Of a stretch of DNA of 64,000 nt, positions 25,410-34,855 are shown in pieces (the stretch's first letter is position 1; each line of letters begins with the position of its first letter). The notes below the pieces were generated by a model. The model was not told where the DNA came from, searched no databases, and saw only the letters and a list, made by a program, of their open reading frames with translations. Origin of the DNA: an uncultured Desulfobacter sp. (GTDB lineage: Bacteria; Desulfobacterota; Desulfobacteria; Desulfobacterales; Desulfobacteraceae); assembly GCF_963666145.1 (NCBI RefSeq), contig NZ_OY762614.1:5446501-5510500 (forward strand). The letters run 5' to 3'. Position numbers and translations under genes: made by a program.

Positions 25410-28243
25410 TCTGTTAAAACCCGGTCCAGGTAAAACCCCGTATGGGACAACGGTGATGCGGCCACCTCTTCCGGGGTCCCTTGGGCAATGATCTGCCCGC
25501 CCTGATCTCCGCCTTCTGGGCCAAGATCAATGACATAATCCGCACACTTGATGACATCAAGGTGGTGCTCGATAATCACCACGGTGTTGCCTGCATCCAC
25601 AAGTTGATCCAGCACGGCCAGTAACTTTTTTATGTCGTCGGTATGCAGGCCCGTGGTGGGTTCATCCAGAATATAAATGGTCTTGCCTGTGCTTTTTTTG
25701 GACAGTTCCCTGGCAATTTTTATGCGCTGGGCTTCCCCGCCGGACAGTGTTGTGGCCGCCTGGCCCAGTTTGATATATCCCAGTCCTGTTTCCACAAGTG
25801 TCACAAGGGTGTGCCGGATGGATGATATATTATCGAAAAATTCAAAGGCCTGGTTCACGGTCATGTCCAGAACCTGGGCAATATTTTTTCCTTTGTATTT
25901 TATTTCAAGGGTCTCTTTGTTGAACTGCATGCCTTTACACACATCGCATCTGACATAAACATCGGGCAGAAAATGCATTTCGATTTTGACGATGCCGTCT
26001 CCCTTGCACGATTCACATCGGCCGCCTTTGATATTAAAACTAAACCGTCCGGCTTTGTATCCCCGGGCCTTTGCGTCAGGGGTCTGGGCAAACAACTCCC
26101 TGATATCAGTGAGAACACCTGTGTAGGTGCCTGGATTGGATCTTGGGGTCTTTCCGATGGGGGACTGGTCAATGTGGATCACCCGGTCGATATATTCCAT
26201 GCCTGAAATGGCGGCATGTTTTCCCACAGGTTTTTCTGACCTGTTAATTGCGCTTGCAAGGGCTTGGTAAAGGGTTGACAGCACCAGGGTCGATTTGCCC
26301 GATCCGGAGACGCCTGTGACACAGGTCAGACACCCGATGGGAAAGTCGACATCAATATCCTTGAGGTTGTTTTCACCTGCCTTTTGGACTGTTAAAAAAT
26401 GTTGGGTGCCTGTGCGTCTGGTTTCAGGTATAGGAATTTTTTGTTTTCCGGACAGATACAGCCCGGTAAGGCAGGATGCCTTGAGCAACGCTTCGGGCGG
26501 ACCTGAAAACATAATCTGTCCACCGTTAACCCCCGCCTTTGGTCCCACATCAACAATGTGATCTGCGGCCAGCATGGTCTCTTCATCATGTTCCACCACC
26601 AGCACGGTATTACCCAGGTTTTTCAGGTGCATCAACGTACCGAGCAGACGGGCATTGTCCCGCTGGTGGAGGCCGATGCTGGGTTCATCAAGCACATAGA
26701 GAACCCCGGAAAGTTTGGAACCGATCTGGGTGGCCAGCCGAATGCGCTGGCTCTCTCCGCCCGAAAGGGTTGCGGCGGACCGGTCAAGGGTCAGATAGTC
26801 AAGGCCCACATCTTCCAGAAAAGAGAGTCGCTGGGACAACTCTGCAAGAATGGGTTCGGACACGGTTTTTTCTCTGCCGGTTAACTTGAGAGAATTGAAA
26901 AAAATAACAGCTTGCTTAATGGACATGGCCGAGATCTGCTGAATGGTTTTATCCGCCACCCGAACCGCCGATGCGCCGGGGTTCAGGCGGGAACCATTGC
27001 ATTTAGAGCAGACTTTATGCCCCATGTATTTGCCGAGATCCTGCCTGACCGAGGCTGATTTTGTCTCCCGCAAACGGCGTGAAAGTTGTTCAATGATACC
27101 CTCAAACTGTTTTTCATAGACAATTTTTTTGCCGGCCTGTTCAGCGTAGAAGGGAATTTTGTGGGTACCGGAACCCAAGAGAAGAACCTGCTGAAATTGT
27201 GTGGGAAGGTCTTTAAACGGGGTATAAATATCCGTATTATAATGGGTTACCAGAGCATCCAAAAACTCCATATGACGCACCGAATCCTTGCCGGCCCATG
27301 GGAGCACCGCCCCCTGTCGCAATGACAAATGATGGTTCGGGACAATTTTGGCCGGATCAAATTCAGTCAGATGGCCAAGGCCGTCACAATGAGGGCAGGC
27401 GCCCTGGGGTGAATTAAAGGAAAAACCTGCCGGAGAAAATGGCGGATAAGAGATCCCGCAGGCGTGACAGGTGGCCTTTTCACTGAACAGGGTCTGGGTG
27501 TTTAGATCCAGATTATCAATGACCACCTGGCCCTGGGCAAGGGTCAGGGCGGTTTCAACTGAATCGGTCAGGCGCTGCTCGATTCCCTGTTTCAAAATTA
27601 GTCGATCCACCACAACATCTATGGTATGTGCTTTTTTCTTATCAAGGGTCGGTGCCTCTTCGAGCAAGCAGACGTGCCCGTTGATTTTCACCCTGGCAAA
27701 CCCTTCCTTTTTCAGGTGATGGAGAAGTTTCTCGTGTCCCCCTTTTTTATTGGCCACCACAGGGGCCAGTACCATGATTTTCTGTGGTGTTTCAGGCATT
27801 GGTTCAAGGATGCTTTGTATGATTTGATCAATGGATGCACTATCAATGAGTTTGCCGCAGACGTGGCAGTGGGATTGTCCGGCCCGGGCAAAAAGAAGCC
27901 GCAGATAATCATAGATTTCCGTGACGGTGCCCACCGTGGATCTGGGGTTGTGGGAGGCGGTTTTCTGTTCAATGGCAATGGCAGGGGAAAGCCCGTCTAT
28001 GGCATCCACATCGGGTTTGTCCATCTGGCCCAAAAATTGCCGGGCGTAGGTGGATAATGATTCTACATAGCGTCTCTGGCCTTCGGCATACAAGGTGTCA
28101 AAGGCCAAAGTGGACTTGCCGGAACCTGAAAGTCCGGTGATCACCGTCAGGCTGTTTTTGGGAATGCTGACATCAATATTTTTCAGGTTATGGGTTCTTG
28201 CCCCTTTAATTATAATGTGGTCAACTGCCATTATTGTTGCCAT
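25391..28243 (-). CDS. uvrA: UvrABC excinuclease subunit A
   Basis: A full-length 950-residue UvrA. It has two ABC ATPase halves with Walker A GLSGSGKST and GVSGSGKST, signature motifs LSGGESQRIRLATQIGS and LSGGEAQRIKIARELSK, and Walker B LDEPSIGLH and LDEPTTGLH. Zinc-finger cysteines are at CHACG...CPHC and CESCKGDG...CDVC. It detects damage in nucleotide excision repair and loads UvrB. The start at 28243 overlaps the end of pdxA by 23 bp; an alternative ATG at 28231 is possible. No LexA-type box was identified. Confidence 0.97.
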   Translation of the reverse strand: MATIMAVDHIIIKGARTHNLKNIDVSIPKNSLTVITGLSGSGKSTLAFDTLYAEGQRRYVESLSTYARQFLGQMDKPDVDAIDGLSPAIAIEQKTASHNPRSTVGTVTEIYDYLRLLFARAGQSHCHVCGKLIDSASIDQIIQSILEPMPETPQKIMVLAPVVANKKGGHEKLLHHLKKEGFARVKINGHVCLLEEAPTLDKKKAHTIDVVVDRLILKQGIEQRLTDSVETALTLAQGQVVIDNLDLNTQTLFSEKATCHACGISYPPFSPAGFSFNSPQGACPHCDGLGHLTEFDPAKIVPNHHLSLRQGAVLPWAGKDSVRHMEFLDALVTHYNTDIYTPFKDLPTQFQQVLLLGSGTHKIPFYAEQAGKKIVYEKQFEGIIEQLSRRLRETKSASVRQDLGKYMGHKVCSKCNGSRLNPGASAVRVADKTIQQISAMSIKQAVIFFNSLKLTGREKTVSEPILAELSQRLSFLEDVGLDYLTLDRSAATLSGGESQRIRLATQIGSKLSGVLYVLDEPSIGLHQRDNARLLGTLMHLKNLGNTVLVVEHDEETMLAADHIVDVGPKAGVNGGQIMFSGPPEALLKASCLTGLYLSGKQKIPIPETRRTGTQHFLTVQKAGENNLKDIDVDFPIGCLTCVTGVSGSGKSTLVLSTLYQALASAINRSEKPVGKHAAISGMEYIDRVIHIDQSPIGKTPRSNPGTYTGVLTDIRELFAQTPDAKARGYKAGRFSFNIKGGRCESCKGDGIVKIEMHFLPDVYVRCDVCKGMQFNKETLEIKYKGKNIAQVLDMTVNQAFEFFDNISSIRHTLVTLVETGLGYIKLGQAATTLSGGEAQRIKIARELSKKSTGKTIYILDEPTTGLHTDDIKKLLAVLDQLVDAGNTVVIIEHHLDVIKCADYVIDLGPEGGDQGGQIIAQGTPEEVAASPLSHTGFYLDRVLTDQHSSQ

Positions 28244-29255
28244 GCCTTTTTTGGTTAATTGCCTGGATAGCCGCCATTTTAATGGCCTCTTTCATGCTTG
28301 CAGGGTCTGCTTTTCCCGTCCAGGCAATGTCATATGCGGTACCGTGATCCACGGATGTGCGTATAATGGGAAGTCCGATGGTGGTATTCACCCCGTCCCT
28401 AAAATGGACCAGCTTAAAGGGAATCAGTCCCTGGTCGTGATACATGCAGATGACTGCATCAAACCGGCCTTCAACTGCGTGGAAAAATACGGTATCGGGC
28501 GGGTAGGGACCTGAAATGTCAAACCCATGTTCCTGTGCCTTTTCCACTGCCGGTAAAATGATGTCCGCCTCTTCATTGCCGAACATACCCTGTTCACCAG
28601 CATGGGGGTTTAAGCCTGCCACGGCAAGTTTTGGATTTTTGATGCCGAACCTTGTGATCAGAGTATCCCGGGTTAGATTAATAATTCTTGTAATTTCTTG
28701 GGTCGTGAGTTTGTCCGGCACCTGGGACAGGGGGATGTGAATGGTGGCTAAAACCACTTTCAGGCGAGGACCTGCCATCATCATGGCAAAATTACTCGTA
28801 TTTGTTTGATGTGCGATCAGCTCAGTATGACCCGGGAAGGGGGAACCGGCCAATTTGAGGCCCGTTTTGGTAATGGGGGCTGTGACCAACGCATCAATGG
28901 CACCGGACAGAGCAAGGTCCACGGCTGTAGTGATATAGGTTTCCATGGCGCGTCCGGTCTCGGGGGTAGGGTGGCCAAGTTTGGTGACATCCGGGCTTAG
29001 GCTGGAAAGACAAACCAGAAACCCCTTGGGACAATTAGAAAAATCGCGATTTAATTCGTCTGTTATAGCTAACTCTTGAAGAACTGATAAATTTGTATCT
29101 GCCTTTTTGAGGATTTCAATGTCGCCTAAAACAACAGGGATGCACAAGTCCGCAATCTCAGGGTCTGTTAAGCTTTTTATAATAATTTCAGGGCCAATAC
29201 CTGCAGGGTCTCCCATGGTAATACCAAGAACAGGTCGGTGTGAATGGGTATTCAT
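28221..29255 (-). CDS. pdxA: 4-hydroxythreonine-4-phosphate dehydrogenase
   Basis: A 344-residue PdxA, which oxidises 4-phosphohydroxy-L-threonine in pyridoxal phosphate synthesis. Motifs include TMGDPAGIGPEI at the N-terminus, TAPITKTGLKLAGSPFPGHTE, AGLNPHAGE, and MYHDQGLIPFK with the metal-ligand histidine. Length is typical. It is upstream of and overlapping uvrA, so the two are probably cotranscribed. A PdxA2-type catabolic relative cannot be excluded, but no catabolic partners are nearby. Confidence 0.94.
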   Translation of the reverse strand: MNTHSHRPVLGITMGDPAGIGPEIIIKSLTDPEIADLCIPVVLGDIEILKKADTNLSVLQELAITDELNRDFSNCPKGFLVCLSSLSPDVTKLGHPTPETGRAMETYITTAVDLALSGAIDALVTAPITKTGLKLAGSPFPGHTELIAHQTNTSNFAMMMAGPRLKVVLATIHIPLSQVPDKLTTQEITRIINLTRDTLITRFGIKNPKLAVAGLNPHAGEQGMFGNEEADIILPAVEKAQEHGFDISGPYPPDTVFFHAVEGRFDAVICMYHDQGLIPFKLVHFRDGVNTTIGLPIIRTSVDHGTAYDIAWTGKADPASMKEAIKMAAIQAINQKRHGNNNGS

Positions 29256-29748
29256 AGTCGGATATTTCTTTCATCTATATGTTAAAGTTAAATGTATACT
29301 ATCGACGCAACTGGGTGTAAATAAAATTCAGGGACGAATTTGTGAAACCCTTATAAATTTCAGGATAGATTATTTTTTTAGACTTTTGTTTAATTTGAAG
29401 GAATTCAAAGAAAATCGTTAAAAATCGAAGCAATTTTTTTTTACATTGTTTGCGAAAATTTAAAATTTAAAAAAATACCTTTTGAAAATAGGGATTTGGA
29501 GAACTTACTGTAATTAGAAAGAATTTTGTTTGTTCCACAAAAAATATTCTATAAAAACAATATGTTGAAAATATATACCACGCATTATTCTAACTGAGAA
29601 CTAACCTTCTTTATTCCATTTGACCAAAAAAATAAATTCGCATAAAAGGTACTCCAAAATACTAAACTCACTATAACCACTGTAAATATCAAACCTCTTA
29701 AGCCGCTTTGCTTTGCTTTGTATTGTTTGGAAGGCTGTGTATTGTTTA
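29256..29748. other. AT-rich region upstream of dnaA (origin candidate, unproven)
   Basis: This 493-bp gap is strongly AT-rich, with long A and T runs. Being next to dnaA it is the obvious place to look for oriC. I see no cluster of DnaA boxes: the best is one TGTTCCACA (one mismatch) near 29532. Short CTTTG and TATTGTTT repeats lie just before the start codon. Other hallmark origin genes (dnaN, rpmH, gyrB) are absent nearby. Confidence 0.4.
29620..29648 (+). promoter_or_regulatory. Possible sigma-70 promoter of dnaA
   Basis: TTGACC at 29620-29625 and TAAAAG at 29643-29648 are separated by 17 bp. The -35 is good and the -10 moderate. In such AT-rich sequence chance matches are common. Confidence 0.35.
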
Positions 29749-31182
29749 ATGGATTCGATTTTAGAAGAAGTCAAATCACATATTAAAGAATTAGTTCCAG
29801 ATCACTGTTATCGAATGTGGATTGAACCTGTCATAATGTCCGCCCACGATGCTGAAACTATTGTCTTGTCGGTGCCCAATGACTTCTATGTCAAACGGCT
29901 CAAAGAAAATTATCTAAACTATTTTGAAGAAGGTTTTCTGCGGTTGGGTAAAAAAGCCCGCATTGAATTCAAGATCGACAAAAAAAAGTTAAAATCAGCG
30001 CCCCAAAAGTACGGCGCCGGCCAGTCTCCAAAAGGCCGGACCCAAAAAGGACGGACACAAAAACCACCCGGATTGATGCCTGTCATCCCGGTTGCCGACA
30101 GTGTGCCTGCAGCATTTCAACCCCAGCTTCCGGGCATGACACCGGCATTTAACTGCGGGCGCATGTTGAAAAAGAATTTTACATTTGATGATTTTGTCGT
30201 TGGAGACAACTCAAGCTTTGCATATACGGCGTCATTATATCTGGCCCAGGGAAAGCTTAACGGTACCGGCGTTCTTTTTCTTTTGGGCAAGACGGGTCTG
30301 GGTAAAAGCCATCTGTCCCAGGCTGTGGGGCACCATATGCTCACCCATGAAGGCGGCCGGCGGGTGTTTTATGTCACTGCCGAGGATTTTACCAATGAAA
30401 TGATCTATTCTCTGAGAAATAACAGTATCGACCAGTTTAAGGAAAAATACCGCCTTAAATGCGATGTGCTGATCCTGGAAGATGTCCATTTTCTCACCGG
30501 AAAGTCCGCCACCCAAAAAGAGCTTGCCATGACCTTGGATTATCTGGTTGATGCAGACAAGAAAATCATTTTTTCAGGCTGTGAACGGCCTGATGAAATT
30601 CCCAAATTAAATGAGAACCTGAAATCCAGGCTGAATATGGGGGTGGTCACGGAGATCAAGGCACCGGATTTTAATACCCGGGTAAAGATTTTAAATAAGA
30701 AATCCAAGGCCATCCAATGCATTTTGCCGACGCCGGTGACCGAGTATATTGCCCAGGAAGCCTGTGATGATGTCCGTCAGCTTGAAAGCGCGCTTCTAAG
30801 TGTTGTTACCAGGGGGCAGTTGATGAAACGAAACATCGACCTTGAGCTGGCCAGGTGTGTGCTTGAAAAAGTAAACGGGGCGCGAAAAAGCATCACCATT
30901 GATCTGATTAAAAAACTGGTCTGTGACGAGTTTGATGTTTCCGAACAAGAACTTTTGTCAAAATCAAGAAAACACAGCATTGTTAAACCCCGCCAGGTGG
31001 CAATGTTTTTGTCAAAGAAATATACCGACCAGCCCATAAAAAAAATTGGTGCAAGTTTTAAACGCTACCATGCAACCGCAATCTATTCGGTTAACGCGGT
31101 TGAAAAAGAGATGGAGCAAAAAGGGCAGCGTTATGAACAGATCATGTATATAGCCAACAAGCTTGAATCAGGCAGGTTTTAA
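29749..31182 (+). CDS. dnaA: Chromosomal replication initiator DnaA
   Basis: A 477-residue DnaA from the ATG at 29749; a longer frame to 29713 lacks support. Domain I (HIKELVPDHCYRMWIEPV), a linker with a QKGRTQKGRTQK-like repeat, AAA+ domain III (Walker A GKTGLGKSH, Walker B LILEDVHFL, sensor LKSRLNMGVV) and DNA-binding domain IV are all present. Domain IV departs from the usual GGRDHTTV signature: here it is SFKRYHATAIYSV. The AAA+ motif has GKTGLGKSHL instead of GGVGLGKTHL. It should bind DnaA boxes and melt oriC, but its box preference may differ. It has no dnaN downstream. Confidence 0.93.
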   Translation: MDSILEEVKSHIKELVPDHCYRMWIEPVIMSAHDAETIVLSVPNDFYVKRLKENYLNYFEEGFLRLGKKARIEFKIDKKKLKSAPQKYGAGQSPKGRTQKGRTQKPPGLMPVIPVADSVPAAFQPQLPGMTPAFNCGRMLKKNFTFDDFVVGDNSSFAYTASLYLAQGKLNGTGVLFLLGKTGLGKSHLSQAVGHHMLTHEGGRRVFYVTAEDFTNEMIYSLRNNSIDQFKEKYRLKCDVLILEDVHFLTGKSATQKELAMTLDYLVDADKKIIFSGCERPDEIPKLNENLKSRLNMGVVTEIKAPDFNTRVKILNKKSKAIQCILPTPVTEYIAQEACDDVRQLESALLSVVTRGQLMKRNIDLELARCVLEKVNGARKSITIDLIKKLVCDEFDVSEQELLSKSRKHSIVKPRQVAMFLSKKYTDQPIKKIGASFKRYHATAIYSVNAVEKEMEQKGQRYEQIMYIANKLESGRF

Positions 31183-31311
31183 GGGATATAGGTAAACTTG
31201 GATTTAACAACGAACACGGATAAAACGAAAAGGGATAAATAGACCGGAAAAGCCCGGCGTTATTTTCTTAAACCCCTTCTTTTTAACACATACAACTTCC
31301 CAATTAAATTT

Positions 31312-31385
31312 TGTAAGAAAGTTCTGTGCAGTTGTGGGTTGACCCTGGACGTCGAAAGACCCCGGTCAGCCCATGACTGTCATAT
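31312..31385. repeat. Dispersed hairpin repeat, copy 1
   Basis: TGTAAGAAAGTT (31312-31323) is followed by a hairpin with arms GGGTTGACC (31336-31344) and GGTCAGCCC (31364-31372), then CATGACTGT. The same order of elements recurs at 54892-54980. It lies between dnaA and a small cysteine-rich gene. Function unknown. Confidence 0.5.
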
Positions 31386-31417
31386 GGAACGACGATCTGA
31401 TGAAAACAAATTTGTAA

Positions 31418-31639
31418 TCAGTTGGGTTTTACGGCATCATAATCATTGTAGATCAAAAGTTTTTCCAAAATATCAATTTTGGGATGACGGGAGTGCATAA
31501 CACAGCATTTTATGGATATGGCGCAATAATCACAACAGAGGCGACAGTTTTTATCGAATTCTCCAAAACAGTCTGGAACGTCAATTGAGTCTTCTTTGAT
31601 ATTCTCTTCTTTCATTAACCGATCTAATCGTATTTCCAT
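31418..31639 (-). CDS. Small cysteine-rich protein, unknown function
   Basis: A 73-residue protein from the ATG at 31639; an in-frame TTG at 31651 is possible. Seven cysteines cluster in the middle (CFGEFDKNCRLCCDYCAISIKCC), followed by a conserved-looking MHSRHPKIDILEKLLIYNDYD. The Cys/His density suggests a metal site, zinc or iron-sulfur. No signal peptide or membrane segment. I do not recognise the family. It stands alone between dnaA and hflX. Confidence 0.55.
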   Translation of the reverse strand: MEIRLDRLMKEENIKEDSIDVPDCFGEFDKNCRLCCDYCAISIKCCVMHSRHPKIDILEKLLIYNDYDAVKPN

Positions 31640-31758
31640 GTGAAATTCCAAAGCAAGTGGTTTTAATGTCTGATAAGGGTAAAGTATCTGAATGTTTTTT
31701 TCAACCCGGGTTTTGGTAAAAAAGTATTAACGACTATTCCTAAAAAGTACGTTCTGAT

Positions 31759-31786
31759 CCCAACAATCCTTCAAGGTATTGTTGGG
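31759..31786 (-). terminator. Hairpin downstream of hflX
   Basis: CCCAACAAT and ATTGTTGGG form a perfect 9-bp stem with a 10-nt loop, 12 nt after the hflX stop on the minus strand. The T-run follows only after about ten bases, so termination is plausible but weak. Confidence 0.45.
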
Positions 31787-31798
31787 GTGGAGCACTTG

Positions 31799-33415
31799 TT
31801 AGACCATGGCCTCGAGTTTTTCCACTAAAGGGGCAAGGCTTGATTTATTATGTGCTGAAACCACAATTCCCTGGTTTAACAGCCAGGGTGAATCAAAATT
31901 GTCCAAATCCGCCAGATCCATTTTATTGAATACATATAGTGAAGGAATTTTATTCAGGTTCAGAGATTTGAGTAACTGGTCCACCGTCTCTTTTTGCTGC
32001 ATGTATCTTGGGTTTGAGATATCAATGACATGAAGAATAACATCCGCCTGCTCAAGCTCTTCTAATGTGGCATGAAATGCCTCTAAAAGCTCTTTGGGCA
32101 GATTCTGGATGAACCCAACGGTATCGGTGATAATTACTTCTTTGTCCCGGGGAAACCTTAGTCTGCGTGAAGAGGGGTCCAGGGTGGCAAAAAGGCGGTT
32201 TGCGGCGATAATACTGCTTTGGGTCAAGGTGTTAAGCAAGGTTGACTTGCCGGCATTGGTATATCCCACAATGGAGATGACCGGCAGATTCCGTCGCTTT
32301 CTTCTGGCTTTTTGCTGGGTGCGCTGTTTGCGGATTTTTTTTATCTCTTGTTTCAGTCGGTCAATACGCTCCCTTGCACGGCGTCGGTTCACCTCAAGTT
32401 TGGTTTCACCGGGCCCTCTGCCACCAATACCGCCCGTTAATCTGGACATGGCCGTGTTTTTGGTGATCAGGCGTGGCAGCATATATTCAAGCTGGGCCAG
32501 TTCCACCTGGTATTTACCTTCGCTGGATTTGGCTTGTTTTGCAAAGATATCCAGTATCAGCTGGGTGCGGTCAATGACCTTCATCTCCACAAAATCGGTG
32601 ATGGACCGTATCTGGGACGGGCTCAGTTCTCGGTCAAAGACAAGCATCGTGGCATAGTTCTGGATTGCCTTGATAATCAGTTCTGATAATTTGCCCTTGC
32701 CCACCACAAATTTGGGATCAATTTTTTTTCTTTGCTGGATGGCTGTTCCCACCACGTTGATTCGGCTTGTTTTGCACAGCTCCTCAAGTTCATCCAAAGA
32801 GACCCGGGCCGAATCCATACCCTGGGTGGCCGCATTGATTAAAAATGCGTTCTCCTGGCCGGTTTCCGGGCTATAGCGAAGATTGTGCCGGGACAGTTCC
32901 GATTCAAGTTCAAGAATTTGGGCCTGGCAGTCGGTATTGAGATCTTCAAGGGTGGTGCCGGGAAGCACTCTGTATGGATCTGCCTCGGGATCCGGCAGAA
33001 TGTGGGCAGAGTATACAGGGCCTGCTGTGCCGTCGTCATTCAGGCAGATGGCCGTGATGTAATCCAGGCGCAGGAGAGCAAGGTCGGTCAGGTCATCCCG
33101 GGTCAACGCTTCGTGGGACAGGTGGGTATGAATACATCGAAGTCCCTTAAGGCGCCCCGGGCCTGCTTGAAAATCGGGTATGACCGGAATGACGATGCGT
33201 TGGGGTTCACCTGCAACGACACAAACGACTTTTCCGTTGCGATCCAAAAGAAGGCCGATCTGGCGGCGGATTTCCCGGCTGATGTCCAAAGTTTCCATGG
33301 CGGCCTGCCGGGAAAGGATATATTCCGGGGGTGACTTGAAGGTGTAAAGATTTTCAATTCGGTCTATCTGGGCTTTGTTCAGCCCGTCTGTCGTGCCGTA
33401 GACAATTCGCTTCAT
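31799..33415 (-). CDS. hflX: GTPase HflX
   Basis: A 538-residue HflX, the ribosome-splitting GTPase. The N-terminal HflX domain ends in a basic coiled coil with GGIGGRGPGETKLEVNRRRARERI. The G domain has P-loop GYTNAGKST, DTVGFIQNLP (G3) and NKMD (G4). It is longer than E. coli HflX (426) because of an N-terminal region of about 170 residues, seen in many Desulfobacterota and Firmicutes. It overlaps the dnaB stop by 4 bp. Confidence 0.95.
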   Translation of the reverse strand: MKRIVYGTTDGLNKAQIDRIENLYTFKSPPEYILSRQAAMETLDISREIRRQIGLLLDRNGKVVCVVAGEPQRIVIPVIPDFQAGPGRLKGLRCIHTHLSHEALTRDDLTDLALLRLDYITAICLNDDGTAGPVYSAHILPDPEADPYRVLPGTTLEDLNTDCQAQILELESELSRHNLRYSPETGQENAFLINAATQGMDSARVSLDELEELCKTSRINVVGTAIQQRKKIDPKFVVGKGKLSELIIKAIQNYATMLVFDRELSPSQIRSITDFVEMKVIDRTQLILDIFAKQAKSSEGKYQVELAQLEYMLPRLITKNTAMSRLTGGIGGRGPGETKLEVNRRRARERIDRLKQEIKKIRKQRTQQKARRKRRNLPVISIVGYTNAGKSTLLNTLTQSSIIAANRLFATLDPSSRRLRFPRDKEVIITDTVGFIQNLPKELLEAFHATLEELEQADVILHVIDISNPRYMQQKETVDQLLKSLNLNKIPSLYVFNKMDLADLDNFDSPWLLNQGIVVSAHNKSSLAPLVEKLEAMV

Positions 33416-34791
33416 TTAAATCCCTGATACGCTTCGGGTGCAAGTTCCTCAAACCGTGTGTACTGGCCGTTAAATACCATATGTGCGGTACCGATGCTGC
33501 CGTTACGATTTTTGGCAACGATAATCTCTGCGGTCCCTTTTTTGGGGTTGTCCGGTTCTTTGTTGTAGACCTCGTCCCGGTAGATAAAAGAAATAATATC
33601 CGCATCCTGTTCAATTGCGCCTGATTCACGCAAATCCGACATCATGGGTCGTTTGTCCGAGCGCTGTTCCAGGGCGCGGTTTAGCTGGGACAATGCAAGA
33701 ACCGGTACCTTGAGTTCTTTGGCAAGGGATTTTAACCCTCTTGAAATATCTGCAATTTCAAGGTCCCGTCGATCTGAATGAAAGGATGATTTCATCAACT
33801 GCAGGTAGTCAATGACCACAAGGCCGATGTCTTTATTCATCTGGAACAATTTCCTGGTTTTGGCCCGTAAGTCCAAAACCGATATGGCCGGTGTGTCATC
33901 AATGAAAATGGGGATTTCATTGAGAACGCCCGCCGCGTCCGTAAAGTTTTGCCAATCTTCGGGGCTGAATGCCCCGCTGCGCAACCGGTTGGCATCCACC
34001 CGGGCTTCGGATGTCAACAAGCGCATGGAGAGCTGTTCTTTGGACATTTCAAGGGAAAACACCGCCACGGGTTTGCGGTAGTGAAACGCTACATTTCTGG
34101 CAATGTTCAAAGCAAATGCGGTTTTGCCCATGGACGGCCGGGCAGCCAGAATAATGAGATCCGAAGGCTGCAGCCCTGACGTGATTCTGTCAAGCCGTCC
34201 ATACCCGGTTGAAAGTCCCGCAAGTCCGCCTTCCTTGCCCTGCAGTTCTTCCAATTGATCAATGTTCAAGTTGATCAGATCAGATAACGGCTTAAACGGA
34301 CTGCCGGACTGACGATCGGCAATTTTAAGAATAGTTGCCTGGGATTCGTCGAGTATGTCTTTAAAATCACCTTTATCTTCAAGGCAGCGCTCAATGGTGC
34401 CGGAGCATGCATTGATAAGCTGGCGTAAGGTCGATTTTTCCCGGACGATTCTTGCATAATGCACAGCATTGACTGCCACCGGTGCCGCATCGGAAATGGC
34501 GGCAAGAAATGCAGGGCCCCCAATACCTTCCAACTCATCTTTTTCGTTGAGGTGGTTGGCCACGGTAATAAGGTCAGCTGGTTCCTCTTTGATGGAAAGT
34601 TCCGTGATGGCCCTGAATATTTTTTTATGGGCCCCTTTATAAAAATCATCGGGTTTGAGGATTTCAACAATGTCAAGCAAGCTGTCATTATTGATGAAGA
34701 TGGCGGACAGAAGTGACGCCTCTGCATCTGTATCATGGGGCGGAGTGCGGTTAAGCAGGTGATCTGATTTAACGGATTCTTTTTTTGCCAT
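33412..34791 (-). CDS. dnaB: Replicative DNA helicase DnaB
   Basis: A 459-residue DnaB. The N-terminal primase-interacting domain starts PPHDTDAEASLLSAIF. The RecA-like helicase domain has Walker A ARPSMGKTA, VFSLEMSKEQLSMRLL, DYLQLM (Walker B) and QLNRALEQRSDKRPMMSDLRESGAIEQDAD. Expected length. It follows rplI, as in many bacteria, but a strong terminator hairpin lies 12 bp before its start (34803-34843), so its transcription may be set by read-through. Confidence 0.97.
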   Translation of the reverse strand: MAKKESVKSDHLLNRTPPHDTDAEASLLSAIFINNDSLLDIVEILKPDDFYKGAHKKIFRAITELSIKEEPADLITVANHLNEKDELEGIGGPAFLAAISDAAPVAVNAVHYARIVREKSTLRQLINACSGTIERCLEDKGDFKDILDESQATILKIADRQSGSPFKPLSDLINLNIDQLEELQGKEGGLAGLSTGYGRLDRITSGLQPSDLIILAARPSMGKTAFALNIARNVAFHYRKPVAVFSLEMSKEQLSMRLLTSEARVDANRLRSGAFSPEDWQNFTDAAGVLNEIPIFIDDTPAISVLDLRAKTRKLFQMNKDIGLVVIDYLQLMKSSFHSDRRDLEIADISRGLKSLAKELKVPVLALSQLNRALEQRSDKRPMMSDLRESGAIEQDADIISFIYRDEVYNKEPDNPKKGTAEIIVAKNRNGSIGTAHMVFNGQYTRFEELAPEAYQGFK

Positions 34792-34802
34792 CGCTGACCT
34801 TT

Positions 34803-34843
34803 AAAAAAAACCTGCAGATCTTTGGCATCCAAAGATCTGCAGG
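34803..34843 (-). terminator. Intrinsic terminator between rplI and dnaB
   Basis: A perfect 15-bp stem (CCTGCAGATCTTTGG / CCAAAGATCTGCAGG) with a 3-nt loop is followed on the minus strand by eight T. It lies 13 bp downstream of rplI and ends 12 bp before the dnaB ATG, whose ribosome binding site directly follows the T-run. Confidence 0.88.
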
Positions 34844-34855
34844 CAAATGTCGGAA

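Noticed and set aside
29107..29421. 104-codon frame across the pdxA start and dnaA upstream region
   Set aside because: Overlaps pdxA antisense and runs into AT-rich DNA; no sign of coding.
29256..29748. oriC with DnaA-box cluster
   Set aside because: Only one near-match box (TGTTCCACA) found; AT-richness alone is not enough, so it is listed only as a candidate region.
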